Shown here in pieces: positions 30,899 to 40,616 of a stretch of DNA of 64,000 bases. The DNA lies in the NCBI RefSeq assembly GCF_015461835.1, contig NZ_JACOPX010000006.1, positions 248,001-312,000 on the forward strand. Reading direction: 5' to 3'. A program made the position numbers and the translations under genes. Positions within the stretch are counted from its first letter, which is position 1; each line of letters starts with the position of its first letter. The notes under the pieces were generated by a model. The model had not been told where the DNA came from and searched no databases. It worked only from the letters and a program-made list of their open reading frames with translations. The stretch is from Pseudomonas neuropathica (GTDB lineage: Bacteria > Pseudomonadota > Gammaproteobacteria > Pseudomonadales > Pseudomonadaceae).

Positions 30899-32218
30899 AT
30901 GACCCCTGAAATAATAAAAACAGACACGCTGATCGTGGGTGCCGGCCAAGCGGGCGTGGCGATGAGCGAGCACCTGAGCAAACTCGGTGTGCCGCACCTG
31001 GTGCTGGAGCGCAATCGCATTGCCGAACGCTGGCGCACCGGGCGCTGGGACTCGCTGGTTGCCAACGGCCCGGCATGGCACGACCGCTTTCCGGGTCTGG
31101 AATTCGATGATGTCGACCCCGACGGTTTCGCCCCGAAAGAACGTGTAGCTGACTACTTCGAAGCTTACGCAAAGAAATTCAATGCGCCGATCCGTACCGG
31201 CGTGGAAGTGAAAAGCGTGGTGCGCAATGTCGGTCGCCCGGGTTTCACTGTTGAGACCTCCGAAGGCGTGATCGAAGCCAGCCGCGTAGTCGCCGCGACC
31301 GGGCCGTTTCAGAAACCGGTGATCCCGGCGATTGCCCCGCAAGACGAACGCCTGTTGCAGATCCACTCCGCAGATTATCGCAACCCGCAGCAATTGCCGG
31401 CAGGCGCAGTGCTGGTGGTCGGTGCCGGTTCTTCCGGCGTGCAGATCGCCGATGAGCTGCAACGTTCCGGCAAGCAGGTTTACCTCTCCGTTGGCGCCCA
31501 TGACCGCCCGCCCCGCGCTTACCGCAACCGCGATTTCTGCTGGTGGCTCGGCGTGCTCGGCGAGTGGGATCAAGCGGCGATGAAACCCGGCCGCGAGCAC
31601 GTAACCATCGCGGTCAGCGGTGCCCATGGCGGGCGCACCATCGATTTCCGTGGTCTGGCCCATCGCGGCATGACCCTGGTCGGCGTTACCGAATCGTTCA
31701 ATAACGGCGTGGTGACCTTCAAGCAGGATCTGCTCGGCAACCTCAATCGCGGCGACGAAAACTACCTGGCGCTGCTGGATGCCGCCGATGCCTACATCGA
31801 GCGCAACGGGCTGGATCTGCCGGAAGAACCGGAAGCGCGCGAAACCTATCCCGACCCTGAGTGCGTGAAAAGTCCGCTGGCCGATCTGGATCTGGCCAAG
31901 GCTGGCGTCACCGCGATCATCTGGGCCACCGGGTTCGCCGTGGATTACTCGTGGCTGCAAGTCGCGGCGTTCGATGACAAGGGCAAGCCTGTGCATCAGC
32001 GCGGCGTGTCGAGTGAGCCGGGGGTGTATTTCCTCGGTCTGCCGTGGCAGTCGCGCCGGGGTTCGTCGTTTATCTGGGGCGTGTGGCACGACGCCAAGCA
32101 TGTCGCCGATCACATCGCCACCCAGCGCAAGTATCTGGACTATCGCGATGCCGAGCAGCGTGAAGCCGCATTGCACTCGGGTACCCACAGCAAAGCCGCC
32201 GATACCGTCGACGCTTGA
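30899..32218 (+). CDS. NAD(P)/FAD-dependent flavin monooxygenase-like oxidoreductase
   Basis: 439 residues. An N-terminal FAD Rossmann motif (IVGAGQAGVAMSEHL) and a central NADPH-binding motif (VVGAGSSGVQIADELQ) are separated as in class B flavin monooxygenases. WATGF near residue 343 is the C-terminal ATG motif. It heads a run of same-strand genes (RidA, DUF1028, ArgE-like) and is likely to start the pathway by oxygenating a nitrogen-containing substrate. GGATG precedes the start. Confidence 0.85.
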   Translation: MTPEIIKTDTLIVGAGQAGVAMSEHLSKLGVPHLVLERNRIAERWRTGRWDSLVANGPAWHDRFPGLEFDDVDPDGFAPKERVADYFEAYAKKFNAPIRTGVEVKSVVRNVGRPGFTVETSEGVIEASRVVAATGPFQKPVIPAIAPQDERLLQIHSADYRNPQQLPAGAVLVVGAGSSGVQIADELQRSGKQVYLSVGAHDRPPRAYRNRDFCWWLGVLGEWDQAAMKPGREHVTIAVSGAHGGRTIDFRGLAHRGMTLVGVTESFNNGVVTFKQDLLGNLNRGDENYLALLDAADAYIERNGLDLPEEPEARETYPDPECVKSPLADLDLAKAGVTAIIWATGFAVDYSWLQVAAFDDKGKPVHQRGVSSEPGVYFLGLPWQSRRGSSFIWGVWHDAKHVADHIATQRKYLDYRDAEQREAALHSGTHSKAADTVDA

Positions 32219-32277
32219 TATCCCTCTTTCGCTCCGGTGCCGATTGCGCCGGGGCAAGCCTTCTTCAGGAGCTGCAC

Positions 32278-32694
32278 ATGAGCAAGCCTACCCACACTCG
32301 CATCCGCATGTTCAACACCAAAGACACCTACCCGAACCAGACACTGGACAACGACTTGTGCCAGGCCGTGCGTGCCGGCAACACCGTGTATGTCCGTGGT
32401 CAAGTCGGCACCGATTTCGACGGCAATCTGATCGGCCTTGGCGATCCGCGCGCGCAGGCTGAACAAGCGATGCGCAACGTCAAGCAACTGCTCGAAGAAG
32501 CCGGCAGCGACATGAGCCATATCGTCAAGACCACCACCTACCTGATCGATCCGCGTTATCGCGAGGCGGTGTATGGCGAAGTCGGCAAGTGGCTTAAAGG
32601 CGTGTTCCCGATCTCCACCGGACTGGTGGTGTCGGCGTTGGGGCAGCCGCAGTGGTTGATGGAGATTGATGTGATTGCGGTGATTCCTGAGTAA
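32278..32694 (+). CDS. RidA/YjgF/RutC-family protein
   Basis: 138 residues. RidA-family features include VYVRGQVGTDFDG and QAEQAMRNVKQLLEEAGS, and PISTGLVVSAL near residue 115. RidA proteins hydrolyse reactive enamines/imines, and RutC-type members act on aminoacrylate-like intermediates. Position directly after a flavin monooxygenase suggests clearing of an imine intermediate. Start after CAGGAGCTGCAC. Confidence 0.88.
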   Translation: MSKPTHTRIRMFNTKDTYPNQTLDNDLCQAVRAGNTVYVRGQVGTDFDGNLIGLGDPRAQAEQAMRNVKQLLEEAGSDMSHIVKTTTYLIDPRYREAVYGEVGKWLKGVFPISTGLVVSALGQPQWLMEIDVIAVIPE

Positions 32695-32712
32695 GTCAGG
32701 AAACCGAGTTGT

Positions 32713-32786
32713 GGCCATCGCGAGCAGGCGAAGGCCTACATTTGAAATGCGTTCCCCTGTAGGAGTGAGCCTGCTCGCGATGAGGC
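32713..32786. repeat. REP doublet (partly degenerate)
   Basis: ATCGCGAGCAGGCGAAGGCC and the inverted GTAGGAGTGAGCCTGCTCGCGA lie between the RidA and DUF1028 genes. Confidence 0.75.
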
Positions 32787-32814
32787 CAGTCCAGACACAC
32801 AAGGAGTTCATTAG

Positions 32815-33492
32815 ATGACCTTTTCAATCACAGCCCGCTGCGCCGAAACCGGCCAGTTCGGTGTCGCCATCAGTTCCTCCAGCATCGCCGTCGGCGCCCG
32901 TTGCCCGTGGCTGCTGCCGGGTGTTGGCGCGGTGTCGAGCCAGAACATCACCCTGCCGTCTCTCGGCCCGGAAGTCCTCGCGCTGATGGAGCAAGGTCTG
33001 GCGCCGGACGATGCACTGGACAAAGTCCTCACGCGCAACGGCTACAGCCAGTACCGCCAGATCACCGCGATCAACCACCTCGGCCAGACCGCACATTTCA
33101 GCGGTGCGCAAACCCTCGGCGTGCACAACGCCGTCACTGGCGAACAGTGCGTTGCCGCCGGCAACATGCTCGCCGGGCGTTCGGTGATCGAAGCCATGGT
33201 CAGCGCCTTCGAGGATGGCGAAGGCCAACTCGCTGATCGTTTGCTCAAGGCCCTGCACGCTGCACAAGCGCTCGGTGGCGAAGCCGGCCCGGTGCATTCG
33301 GCCGCTGTCGTGGTGGTCGGCGAGCAGACCTGGCCGATCGTCAACCTGCGCGTGGATTGGGCCGATGAAGACCCGATCGGCCAGCTGCAAAAACTCTGGA
33401 ACGCTTACGAGCCGCAACTTCAGGACTACATCGACCGCGCCCTCGATCCGGCCAAGGCACCGGGTTATGGCGTGGCCGGTGATGACCGATGA
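32815..33492 (+). CDS. DUF1028 family protein (Ntn-hydrolase-like)
   Basis: 225 residues beginning TFSITARCAETGQFGVAISS, typical of DUF1028. Key segments are GARCPWLLPGVGAVSSQN and AAGNMLAG. Members have an N-terminal-nucleophile-hydrolase-like fold and are thought to be amidases. The start follows AGGAG. It overlaps the deacetylase gene by four bases (ATGA), so the two proteins are probably made together and act on the same amide. Confidence 0.88.
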   Translation: MTFSITARCAETGQFGVAISSSSIAVGARCPWLLPGVGAVSSQNITLPSLGPEVLALMEQGLAPDDALDKVLTRNGYSQYRQITAINHLGQTAHFSGAQTLGVHNAVTGEQCVAAGNMLAGRSVIEAMVSAFEDGEGQLADRLLKALHAAQALGGEAGPVHSAAVVVVGEQTWPIVNLRVDWADEDPIGQLQKLWNAYEPQLQDYIDRALDPAKAPGYGVAGDDR

Positions 33493-34637
33493 ACAGCGTC
33501 GGGTTGCTCAAGACGTTGGTGGGTTTCGACACCACCAGCCGTGAATCCAACTTGCAACTGATCGAATTCGTCCGCGATTACCTCGAAGGTTTCGACGTGC
33601 CGTGCGCGCTGATCTACAACGACGAGCGCAGCAAAGCCAACCTGTTCGCCACGATCGGCCCGGTGGATCAACCGGGCATTGTGCTGTCCGGGCACACCGA
33701 TGTAGTGCCGGTCGATGGCCAGCCGTGGACGCTGCCGCCGTTCGAACTGACCGAGCGCGACGGCAAAGTGTTCGGGCGTGGCACGGCGGACATGAAGGGT
33801 TATATCGCCTGCGTGCTCGCCCTGGTGCCGTCACTGGTTAAAACGCCGCTGCGCATGCCGGTGCACATTGCCTTGTCCTATGACGAAGAAGTCGGCTGCC
33901 TCGGCGTGCGTTCGTTGCTCAAGGTTTTGCAGCAACGCCCGATCAAACCGTTGCTGTGCATCATCGGCGAACCGACCGAACTGAAACCGGTGCTCGGCCA
34001 CAAGGGCAAACTGGCGATGCGCTGCGATGTCCAGGGCCATCCTTGCCATTCGGCCTATGCGCCGCTCGGGGTCAACGCGATTGAATACGCCGCCGAACTG
34101 ATCGGCGAACTGGGCCGTCTCGGTCAGCAACTGAAAGCGCCGGAGCATCACGATGCGCGCTTCGATCCGCCCTACAGCACGGTGCAGACCGGTGTGATCA
34201 GCGGCGGCAAGGCCTTGAACATCGTCCCGGCCGATTGCCGTTTCGATTTCGAGATCCGCGCCCTGCCCTCACAGGATCCGGCGCTGGTTGCCGAAGCATT
34301 GAAAGACTACGCCGAGCGCGAAGTGCTGCCGCGCATGCGTGCGGTCAGTGCGCAAAGCGATATCCGCTTCAGCGCCTTGTCGGCGTATCCGGGGCTGGCC
34401 ACTGATGCGCAAAGTCAGGCCGCCGAGTTGATTTCGGCTTTTTGCGGCTCGAAGGATTTCGGCACTGTGGCGTTCGGTACTGAAGGCGGTCTGTTTGATG
34501 CGGTGGGCATTCCCACCGTGGTCTGCGGCCCCGGCAGCATGGATCAGGGTCACAAGCCCGATGAGTTTGTCAGCCTCGATCAGTTGCAGGCGTGCGATGG
34601 AATGCTCCAGCGCATGCTGGCGTTTATCAGCCTCTGA
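33489..34637 (+). CDS. ArgE-like M20 deacetylase/amidohydrolase
   Basis: 382 residues of the M20 metallopeptidase group annotated as acetylornithine deacetylase. Metal ligands are visible in LSGHTDVVPV, GTADMKG and DEEVGC, with a later zinc-site Glu in CIIGEPTEL and a His in GHKGKLAMRC. Location in this cluster rather than with arginine genes suggests an N-acyl or carbamoyl catabolic intermediate as substrate. Coupled by ATGA to the DUF1028 gene. Confidence 0.88.
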   Translation: MNSVGLLKTLVGFDTTSRESNLQLIEFVRDYLEGFDVPCALIYNDERSKANLFATIGPVDQPGIVLSGHTDVVPVDGQPWTLPPFELTERDGKVFGRGTADMKGYIACVLALVPSLVKTPLRMPVHIALSYDEEVGCLGVRSLLKVLQQRPIKPLLCIIGEPTELKPVLGHKGKLAMRCDVQGHPCHSAYAPLGVNAIEYAAELIGELGRLGQQLKAPEHHDARFDPPYSTVQTGVISGGKALNIVPADCRFDFEIRALPSQDPALVAEALKDYAEREVLPRMRAVSAQSDIRFSALSAYPGLATDAQSQAAELISAFCGSKDFGTVAFGTEGGLFDAVGIPTVVCGPGSMDQGHKPDEFVSLDQLQACDGMLQRMLAFISL

Positions 34638-34655
34638 CCAACGGCTCGACCGCCC

Positions 34656-35567
34656 TCACGAGTGCAGTCGGGCCAACTCTTCGCGACAATGATCGACAAA
34701 CAACTGCGCCGGTTTGGTCAGTTGCACCCGGCGCAGCCAGGCCGCCGACAATCCCGAACCGGTGACGTTTTCCGCCAGCGGCACGCACACGACTTGCTGG
34801 CCGTCGTAGGTGTAGTCGCTGAACGGTTTGGTCACCAGAATCGAAAAGCCGAAACCATTGCCGACCATGCCGCGCACCATCTCGATCGACGGTGAGCTGA
34901 AGACGATGTTCGGCGTCAGCCCGCGCTCTTCGAAGATGCTCACGAAATAGGTTCGGCTCGGCACCACGTCGAGCAGGATCATCGGTTCCAGCACCAGATC
35001 AGCCAGCGAGACCTTTGCCTGTTGCGCAAAGCGGTGGCTGGCCGGCAGCAACGCATAAGGCTGTTGCGGTGGCATCAGCGGTGCGGTTTCGATGGTGCTG
35101 TCCAGGTCGTGTTCGAACATCACGGCCACGTCGATGCTGCCGGCGGTCAGCGCCTGCACCAGTTCCTGCTGTTCGCCATCACGAATACGGATTTCCACCC
35201 CCGGCCAACGCGCCTTGAAGCCGGCAATCAGGCGCGGCAGGTACAGTGGTGCGACGGTTTCGAAACAGCCGATATCGATCTGCCCCGCGACCACGTCGTT
35301 GTCGGCCAAAGCGTTCTGCTCGAACTCATGGGCGACCCGCAGCAACTCCAGCGCCTTGCGATAAAAGCGCGAGCCACTCGGCGTCAGGGAAACCCCTTGG
35401 GCGTGATGGCGGATGAACAACTGCACGCCGAAGCTTTCTTCCAGATGCTTGATCGCGGTGGAGACCGACGGCTGCGCGATATAGAGCTTGCGCGAGGCCT
35501 CGGCAACGCTGCCGCAGTCGGCGGTGGTGACGAAATATTTGAGCTGGCGCAGGTTGTAGGCGGCCAT
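34656..35567 (-). CDS. LysR-family transcriptional regulator (cluster regulator)
   Basis: 303 residues. The winged HTH at residues 5-65 (NLRQLKYFVTTADCGSVAEA) is followed by an effector-binding domain. The start at 35567 has GGGAGA upstream; the longer open frame to 35717 is not needed. It lies convergent with the deacetylase and divergent from the second NCS1 permease, so it probably controls one or both in response to the pathway substrate. Confidence 0.88.
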   Translation of the reverse strand: MAAYNLRQLKYFVTTADCGSVAEASRKLYIAQPSVSTAIKHLEESFGVQLFIRHHAQGVSLTPSGSRFYRKALELLRVAHEFEQNALADNDVVAGQIDIGCFETVAPLYLPRLIAGFKARWPGVEIRIRDGEQQELVQALTAGSIDVAVMFEHDLDSTIETAPLMPPQQPYALLPASHRFAQQAKVSLADLVLEPMILLDVVPSRTYFVSIFEERGLTPNIVFSSPSIEMVRGMVGNGFGFSILVTKPFSDYTYDGQQVVCVPLAENVTGSGLSAAWLRRVQLTKPAQLFVDHCREELARLHS

Positions 35568-35802
35568 GTGAGTCTCCCGAAGAGCGCGAGTGTTCGCCCT
35601 GTTTCCCTGGCGCACGATCAGGTTTGAACATACCGGACGCGCGCACCAGCCGAAGCATATTTTTTTTAAGGTCTGTAGCAACAAACTTACTAATTTATCT
35701 ATCCCGACGCTTTGCACATGATCACTTCAACAAGAAATGCGCCGCCCGTGCCGGCGCTTGCCGAAGTACGTCCACGTACTCATCCTTGCCTTGGAGTTCG
35801 TC

Positions 35803-37218
35803 ATGGCTACCCCTGCAGCATCCTCCGCTCCGCTGATTGAAAAACACACGATAGGATACGTGCCCCCCGAAGATCGCCACGGAAAGGTCAGGGATCTGTT
35901 CACGCTCTGGTTCGGCGGCAACATCGCGCCGTTGCCCATCGTCACTGGTGCACTGGGCGTGCAGTTGTTTCATTTGAATCTGGTGTGGGGCATCGTCGCG
36001 ATTCTCGTCGGCCATCTGGTCGGCGGCGTGCTGATGGCGCTGCACTCGGCACAAGGCCCGCAGATGGGCATCCCGCAGATGATCCAGAGCCGTGCGCAAT
36101 TCGGCTCTCTCGGCGCGCTGTTGGTGGTGTTGATTGCCGGCGTCATGTACATCGGTTTCTTCGCTTCCAACATTGTGCTGGCCGGCAAGTCGCTGCACGG
36201 TGTGGTCGACAGCGTTCCGGTACCGGTCGGCATCGTCATCGGTGCGTTCGGCTCGGGGATCATCGGCATCATCGGCTACCGCTTCATCCACGTGCTCAAC
36301 CGCATCGGCACCTGGGTGTTGGGGATCGGCATCGTTGTCGGCTTCGGCTACATCTTCACCCACATTCAAACCGATGACTTCCTCACCCGTGGCAGCTTCA
36401 ACCTGTCCGGCTGGCTCGCCACTGTGTCGTTGGCGGCGTTGTGGCAAATCGCGTTTGCGCCGTACGTGTCCGACTATTCGCGTTACTTGCCGGCCGACGT
36501 CAAAGTCTCGTCGACGTTCTGGACCACCTATCTGGGTTCGGCGCTCGGTTCGAGTCTGGCGTTTATTTTCGGCGCCGTTGCCGTGCTCGCCACACCTGTA
36601 GGCATGGACACCATGGACGCGGTCAAACTCGCCACCGGCTCGATTGGCCCGCTGATGCTGGTGCTGTTTCTGCTCAGCGTGATCAGCCACAACGCTCTCA
36701 ACCTGTACGGTGCGGTGCTGTCGCTGATCACCCTGGTGCAGACCTTCGCCTACCGCTGGATCCCGACCGCCAAGAGCCGCGCGGTGATCTCGATCATCGT
36801 CTTGCTGGCCTGCTGCTTCGCCGCCGTCGGCGCCTCGAAAGATTTCATCGGCCACTTCGTCGACATGGTGCTGGTACTGCTGGTGGTGTTGGTGCCGTGG
36901 ACCGCGATCAACCTGATCGACTTCTACGCGATCCACAAAGGTCAGTACGACATCCAGTCGATCTTCCAGGTCGACGGCGGCATCTACGGCCGCTACAACC
37001 CGCAGGCGTTGCTGGCTTACGCGATCGGCATCGCCGTGCAGATCCCGTTCATGAACACGCCGCTGTACGTCGGCCCGGTGTCGGCGCACATCAATGGCGC
37101 GGATCTGTCGTGGCTGGTGGGATTGTTGGTGACCTCGCCGTTGTATTTCTGGCTGGCTAACCGCGACACGTCTTACCGTCGGCGGATGATGGGCGGGAAA
37201 CTGGCGGGCAGTCTGTGA
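35803..37218 (+). CDS. NCS1-family permease, copy 2
   Basis: 471 residues, twelve predicted helices, RDLFTLWFGGNIAPLPIVTG near the N-terminus and APYVSDYSRYLPADV in the middle. It aligns end to end with the permease at 7787-9199, with long identical stretches such as DFLTRGSFNLSGWLATVSL and SHNALNLYGAVLS. The start follows TTGGAG. As part of the monooxygenase/RidA/amidase cluster it is the likely importer of the substrate. Confidence 0.9.
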   Translation: MATPAASSAPLIEKHTIGYVPPEDRHGKVRDLFTLWFGGNIAPLPIVTGALGVQLFHLNLVWGIVAILVGHLVGGVLMALHSAQGPQMGIPQMIQSRAQFGSLGALLVVLIAGVMYIGFFASNIVLAGKSLHGVVDSVPVPVGIVIGAFGSGIIGIIGYRFIHVLNRIGTWVLGIGIVVGFGYIFTHIQTDDFLTRGSFNLSGWLATVSLAALWQIAFAPYVSDYSRYLPADVKVSSTFWTTYLGSALGSSLAFIFGAVAVLATPVGMDTMDAVKLATGSIGPLMLVLFLLSVISHNALNLYGAVLSLITLVQTFAYRWIPTAKSRAVISIIVLLACCFAAVGASKDFIGHFVDMVLVLLVVLVPWTAINLIDFYAIHKGQYDIQSIFQVDGGIYGRYNPQALLAYAIGIAVQIPFMNTPLYVGPVSAHINGADLSWLVGLLVTSPLYFWLANRDTSYRRRMMGGKLAGSL

Positions 37219-37238
37219 GATTGATTTGATGAAAAACC

Positions 37239-37266
37239 AAGGCCCGCTTAGTGCGGGCCTTGTTTA
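37239..37266 (+). terminator. Rho-independent terminator
   Basis: AAGGCCCGC-ttagt-GCGGGCCTTGTTT just after the permease stop. Confidence 0.85.
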
Positions 37267-37318
37267 TTTCGGTATGGTATTTCTTCAAGCCTGAAGACTC
37301 TGAGGATAGGGACATCCA

Positions 37319-37942
37319 ATGCTGCGAATACTCGGTAAAGCTTCATCGATCAACGTGCGCAAAGTGCTGTGGACTTGCGCTGAATTGCACATTCCTTTCG
37401 AGCGTGAAGACTGGGGATCGGGGTTCAGATCGACCAACGATGCGGAGTTTCTCGCGCTCAATCCCTGCGCCATGGTGCCGGTGATTCAGGACGGTGATTT
37501 CACGTTGTGGGAATCGAATACGATCATTCGTTATCTGGCCGCACGTTATGACGGTTTGCACCTCTATCCGACTGACGCGCAAACCCGGGCGCGGGTGGAT
37601 CAGTGGATCGACTGGCAAGCGTCGGAGCTGAATCGCTCGTGGTCGTATGCTTTCATGTCGCTGGTACGCCAGTCACCGGATTACCAGGACAGCGCCGCTT
37701 TGGCCAATGGCGTCGCGCAGTGGTCGAAAACCATGAGCATCCTTGATCAACAGTTACACAAGACTGGTGCCTACATCAGTGGCGAAGCCTTTTCGCTGGC
37801 AGATATACCCGTCGGCCTATCGGTCAATCGCTGGTTCGAAACACCGCTTGCGCATCCGGACTATCCCGCCGTCAGAGCGTATTACGCGCGTCTTGGCCAA
37901 CGTGAAGGCTTTCGCCAGTACGGCAGAAACGGTACGCCATGA
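37319..37942 (+). CDS. Glutathione S-transferase family protein
   Basis: 207 residues with an N-terminal thioredoxin-like domain ([35 protein letters not shown] for the cis-Pro and glutathione gamma-Glu site) and an all-helical C-terminal domain ([15 protein letters not shown]). Ser in the SSIN motif is the likely catalytic residue. A free-standing gene between two terminators. Confidence 0.9.
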   Translation: MLRILGKASSINVRKVLWTCAELHIPFEREDWGSGFRSTNDAEFLALNPCAMVPVIQDGDFTLWESNTIIRYLAARYDGLHLYPTDAQTRARVDQWIDWQASELNRSWSYAFMSLVRQSPDYQDSAALANGVAQWSKTMSILDQQLHKTGAYISGEAFSLADIPVGLSVNRWFETPLAHPDYPAVRAYYARLGQREGFRQYGRNGTP

Positions 37943-37945
37943 CGA

Positions 37946-37979
37946 AAACCGCTGACTCGGATAACCGAATCAGCGGCTT
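37946..37979. terminator. Bidirectional-looking terminator hairpin
   Basis: CCGCTGACTCGG-ataa-CCGAATCAGCGG between the convergent GST and LysR genes. The T tract is weak, so efficiency is uncertain. Confidence 0.6.
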
Positions 37980-37994
37980 GACCCAACGTGTCAA

Positions 37995-38879
37995 TTACTC
38001 TTCCGCCCGCACCACCCCGCGCTCTTCAAGCAAACGCACAAACATGCTCAGGCTGCGCGACACCGTGCCCCGTCGCCACACCAGCCAAGTGGTCAGATAG
38101 CGAAAGTCCGCCGCCAATGGCCAGACGCTGACTGTGGCGCTGCCGGGCATGCTCTGGAGCATTTTGCGCGGCATCAGCGCCAGTCCGGCGCCGGCGCTGA
38201 CACAGGCGAGCATGCCGTGGTAGGACTCCATTTCGAAGATCTTGCCCGGTACGGCGGCGTCGGTGCTGAACCATTTTTCAAAGTGGTGACGGTAGGAGCA
38301 GTTGGAACGGAAGGCATAAATGTTCTCGCCATTCACATCTGCAGCGCGCTTGACGGGCGCGTGATTGAGCGGGGCGATGATGACCATTTCCTCCTCGAAT
38401 GCCGGCACGCCTTCCAGCGTCGGGTGCAGCACCGGGCCGTCGACAAATGCTGCGGCGAGACGCCCGGACAGCACGCCATCGATCATCGTGCCGGATGGCC
38501 CGGTGGACAGGTCCAGATCGACTTTCGGATGCAATTGGTTGTACGCCGCCAGCAACTCGGGAATGCGCACCGCCGCTGTGCTTTCCAGTGAACCCAATGG
38601 AAACGCGCCCTGCGGTTCTTCGCCCGCCACCGTTGCGCGCGCCTCCTGAACCAGGTCGAGAATTCGCCGCGCGTATTCAAGAAAACTCCACCCGGCCGGC
38701 GACAAACGCAAACGGCTTTTCTCGCGGATAAACAGATCAACACCCAGATCCTGCTCAAGCTGCTTGATCCGCGTGGTCAGGTTCGATGGCACGCGATGGA
38801 TCTGCGCGGCGGCGGCGCTGATGCTGCCGTGCTCGGCAACGGCTTTGAAGATTTCCAGCTGCACCAGATCCACAGTCAT
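37995..38879 (-). CDS. LysR-family transcriptional regulator
   Basis: 294 residues, HTH at 4-64 ([40 protein letters not shown]). The ATG at 38879 is 97 bases from the divergent aldehyde dehydrogenase start, so that gene is the likely target. The longer frame to 38936 would run further into the shared promoter region. Confidence 0.88.
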   Translation of the reverse strand: MTVDLVQLEIFKAVAEHGSISAAAAQIHRVPSNLTTRIKQLEQDLGVDLFIREKSRLRLSPAGWSFLEYARRILDLVQEARATVAGEEPQGAFPLGSLESTAAVRIPELLAAYNQLHPKVDLDLSTGPSGTMIDGVLSGRLAAAFVDGPVLHPTLEGVPAFEEEMVIIAPLNHAPVKRAADVNGENIYAFRSNCSYRHHFEKWFSTDAAVPGKIFEMESYHGMLACVSAGAGLALMPRKMLQSMPGSATVSVWPLAADFRYLTTWLVWRRGTVSRSLSMFVRLLEERGVVRAEE

Positions 38880-38976
38880 TCTCCAATCGTGAAAGAAACG
38901 ATCTTTATTATTCAGTTTCCAGAAAACAAACACCACCCTACTCTAGGCCCATCCGACGAACATGCAGGACAAAGCC

Positions 38977-40368
38977 ATGAGCCAGATTTCCAGCCAGACC
39001 CACGCCATCTCGATCAACCCCGCCACCGGCGAGCAGATCGGTCACTACGCGTTTGAATCCGCGCAAGCGCTCGACGCCGCACTGACCCGCGCCACTTATG
39101 GCTTCGGCAAATGGAAGCGCAAGCCGTTGCAGGATCGCTCGCGTTTGTTGACCGCCCTCGCCGGTGCGCTGCGCGAAACCAGCGAAGCCATGGCCACCAT
39201 GATCACTCAGGAAATGGGCAAGCCGATCGCCCAGGCCCGTGGCGAAATCGAGAAATGCGCCAAGCTCTGCGAGTGGTACGCCGAGAATGGCCCGGCCATG
39301 CTCGACGCTGAGCCAACGCAGGTTGAAGGTGGCAAGGCGCGCATCGAGTACCGCCCGCTCGGCCCGATTCTCGCGGTCATGCCGTGGAACTTCCCGATCT
39401 GGCAAGTACTGCGCGGTGCCGTTCCGGCGCTGATCGCCGGCAACACTTACGTGCTCAAACATGCGCCGAACGTGATGGGCAGCGCCTATCTGTTGCGCGA
39501 CGCCTTTACCCGCGCCGGTTTCGCCGATGGCGTGTTTGAAGTGATCAACGTCACCCCGGAAGGCGTTTCCACCGCGATCGCCGATCCGCGCATTGCCGCT
39601 GTGACCCTGACCGGCAGCGTGCGTGCCGGTATGGCCATTGGTGCTCAGGCCGGTGCCGCGTTGAAAAAATGCGTGCTGGAACTGGGCGGTTCCGATCCAT
39701 TTATCGTGCTCAACGACGCCGATCTGGATGAAGCCGTGCAAGCCGCGGTCATCGGTCGTTATCAGAACTCCGGTCAGGTCTGCGCGGCGGCCAAGCGGCT
39801 GATCATCGAAGAAGGTGTGGTCGAAGAATTCACCCGCAAGTTCGTCGAAGCCACGCGCAAGTTGAAGGTCGGCGATCCATTGTCCGCCGAGACCTACATC
39901 GGGCCGATGGCGCGTTTCGACCTGCGCGACGAACTCGACCAGCAAGTGCGCGACACCCTGGAAGAAGGCGCGACATTGTTGCTCGGTGGCGGCAAGTCCG
40001 AAGGCCCGGGCAACTACTACGAGCCGACCGTGCTGGCCGATGTCACCGACCGCATGACCTCGTTCAAACAGGAACTGTTCGGCCCGGTCGCCTCGATCAT
40101 CACCGCCCGCGATTGCGCGCATGCCGTGGCCTTGGCCAACGACAGCGAGTTCGGCCTGACCGCAACGATCTACACCGCCAACGTGGCACTGGCCCAGCAA
40201 CTGACCAGCGAACTGGACACCGGCGGCGTGTTCATCAACGGCTACTCCGCCAGCGACCCGCGCGTGACCTTTGGTGGCGTGAAGAAGAGCGGTTTCGGTC
40301 GTGAACTGTCGCACTTCGGCGTGCGCGAGTTCTGCAATGCGCAGACGGTGTGGCTGGATCGCAAATAA
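38977..40368 (+). CDS. NAD(P)-dependent aldehyde dehydrogenase, succinate-semialdehyde type
   Basis: 463 residues. The catalytic Cys lies in NSGQVCAAAKR, the general-base Glu in LELGGSDPF, and the cofactor-fold motif is MPWNFPIWQV. The KHAPNV segment, rather than KPSE, and the short N-terminus resemble Sad/YneI-type succinate-semialdehyde dehydrogenases. The ATG at 38977 has AGGA at proper spacing; an ATG five codons earlier lacks a site. Probably controlled by the divergent LysR protein. Confidence 0.85.
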   Translation: MSQISSQTHAISINPATGEQIGHYAFESAQALDAALTRATYGFGKWKRKPLQDRSRLLTALAGALRETSEAMATMITQEMGKPIAQARGEIEKCAKLCEWYAENGPAMLDAEPTQVEGGKARIEYRPLGPILAVMPWNFPIWQVLRGAVPALIAGNTYVLKHAPNVMGSAYLLRDAFTRAGFADGVFEVINVTPEGVSTAIADPRIAAVTLTGSVRAGMAIGAQAGAALKKCVLELGGSDPFIVLNDADLDEAVQAAVIGRYQNSGQVCAAAKRLIIEEGVVEEFTRKFVEATRKLKVGDPLSAETYIGPMARFDLRDELDQQVRDTLEEGATLLLGGGKSEGPGNYYEPTVLADVTDRMTSFKQELFGPVASIITARDCAHAVALANDSEFGLTATIYTANVALAQQLTSELDTGGVFINGYSASDPRVTFGGVKKSGFGRELSHFGVREFCNAQTVWLDRK

Positions 40369-40385
40369 TCCAGACACCGAACCCC

Positions 40386-40480
40386 CTGTAGGAGTGAGCC
40401 TGCTCGCGATGAGGCCGGCCCAGTCAACATCTCCATTGTCTGACTCACCGCTATCGCGAGCAGGCTCACTCCCACAGGGA
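40386..40480. repeat. REP doublet
   Basis: GTAGGAGTGAGCCTGCTCGCGA and inverted CTCACTCCCAC arm; the first of two doublets in tandem between convergent genes. Confidence 0.85.
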
Positions 40481-40521
40481 TTCGCAGACAGATTGAAAAT
40501 AGTTGGCTTGGCACAATCCAA

Positions 40522-40612
40522 AGTGGGAGCGAGCTTGCTCGCGAAGAGGCAATCTCAGTCAACACATTGGTTGCTGACACACCGCTTTCGCGAGCAGGCT
40601 CACTCCCACAGT
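40522..40612. repeat. REP doublet
   Basis: GTGGGAGCGAGCTTGCTCGCGA variant with its inverted partner, 40 bases after the previous doublet. Confidence 0.85.
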
Positions 40613-40616
40613 GGAT

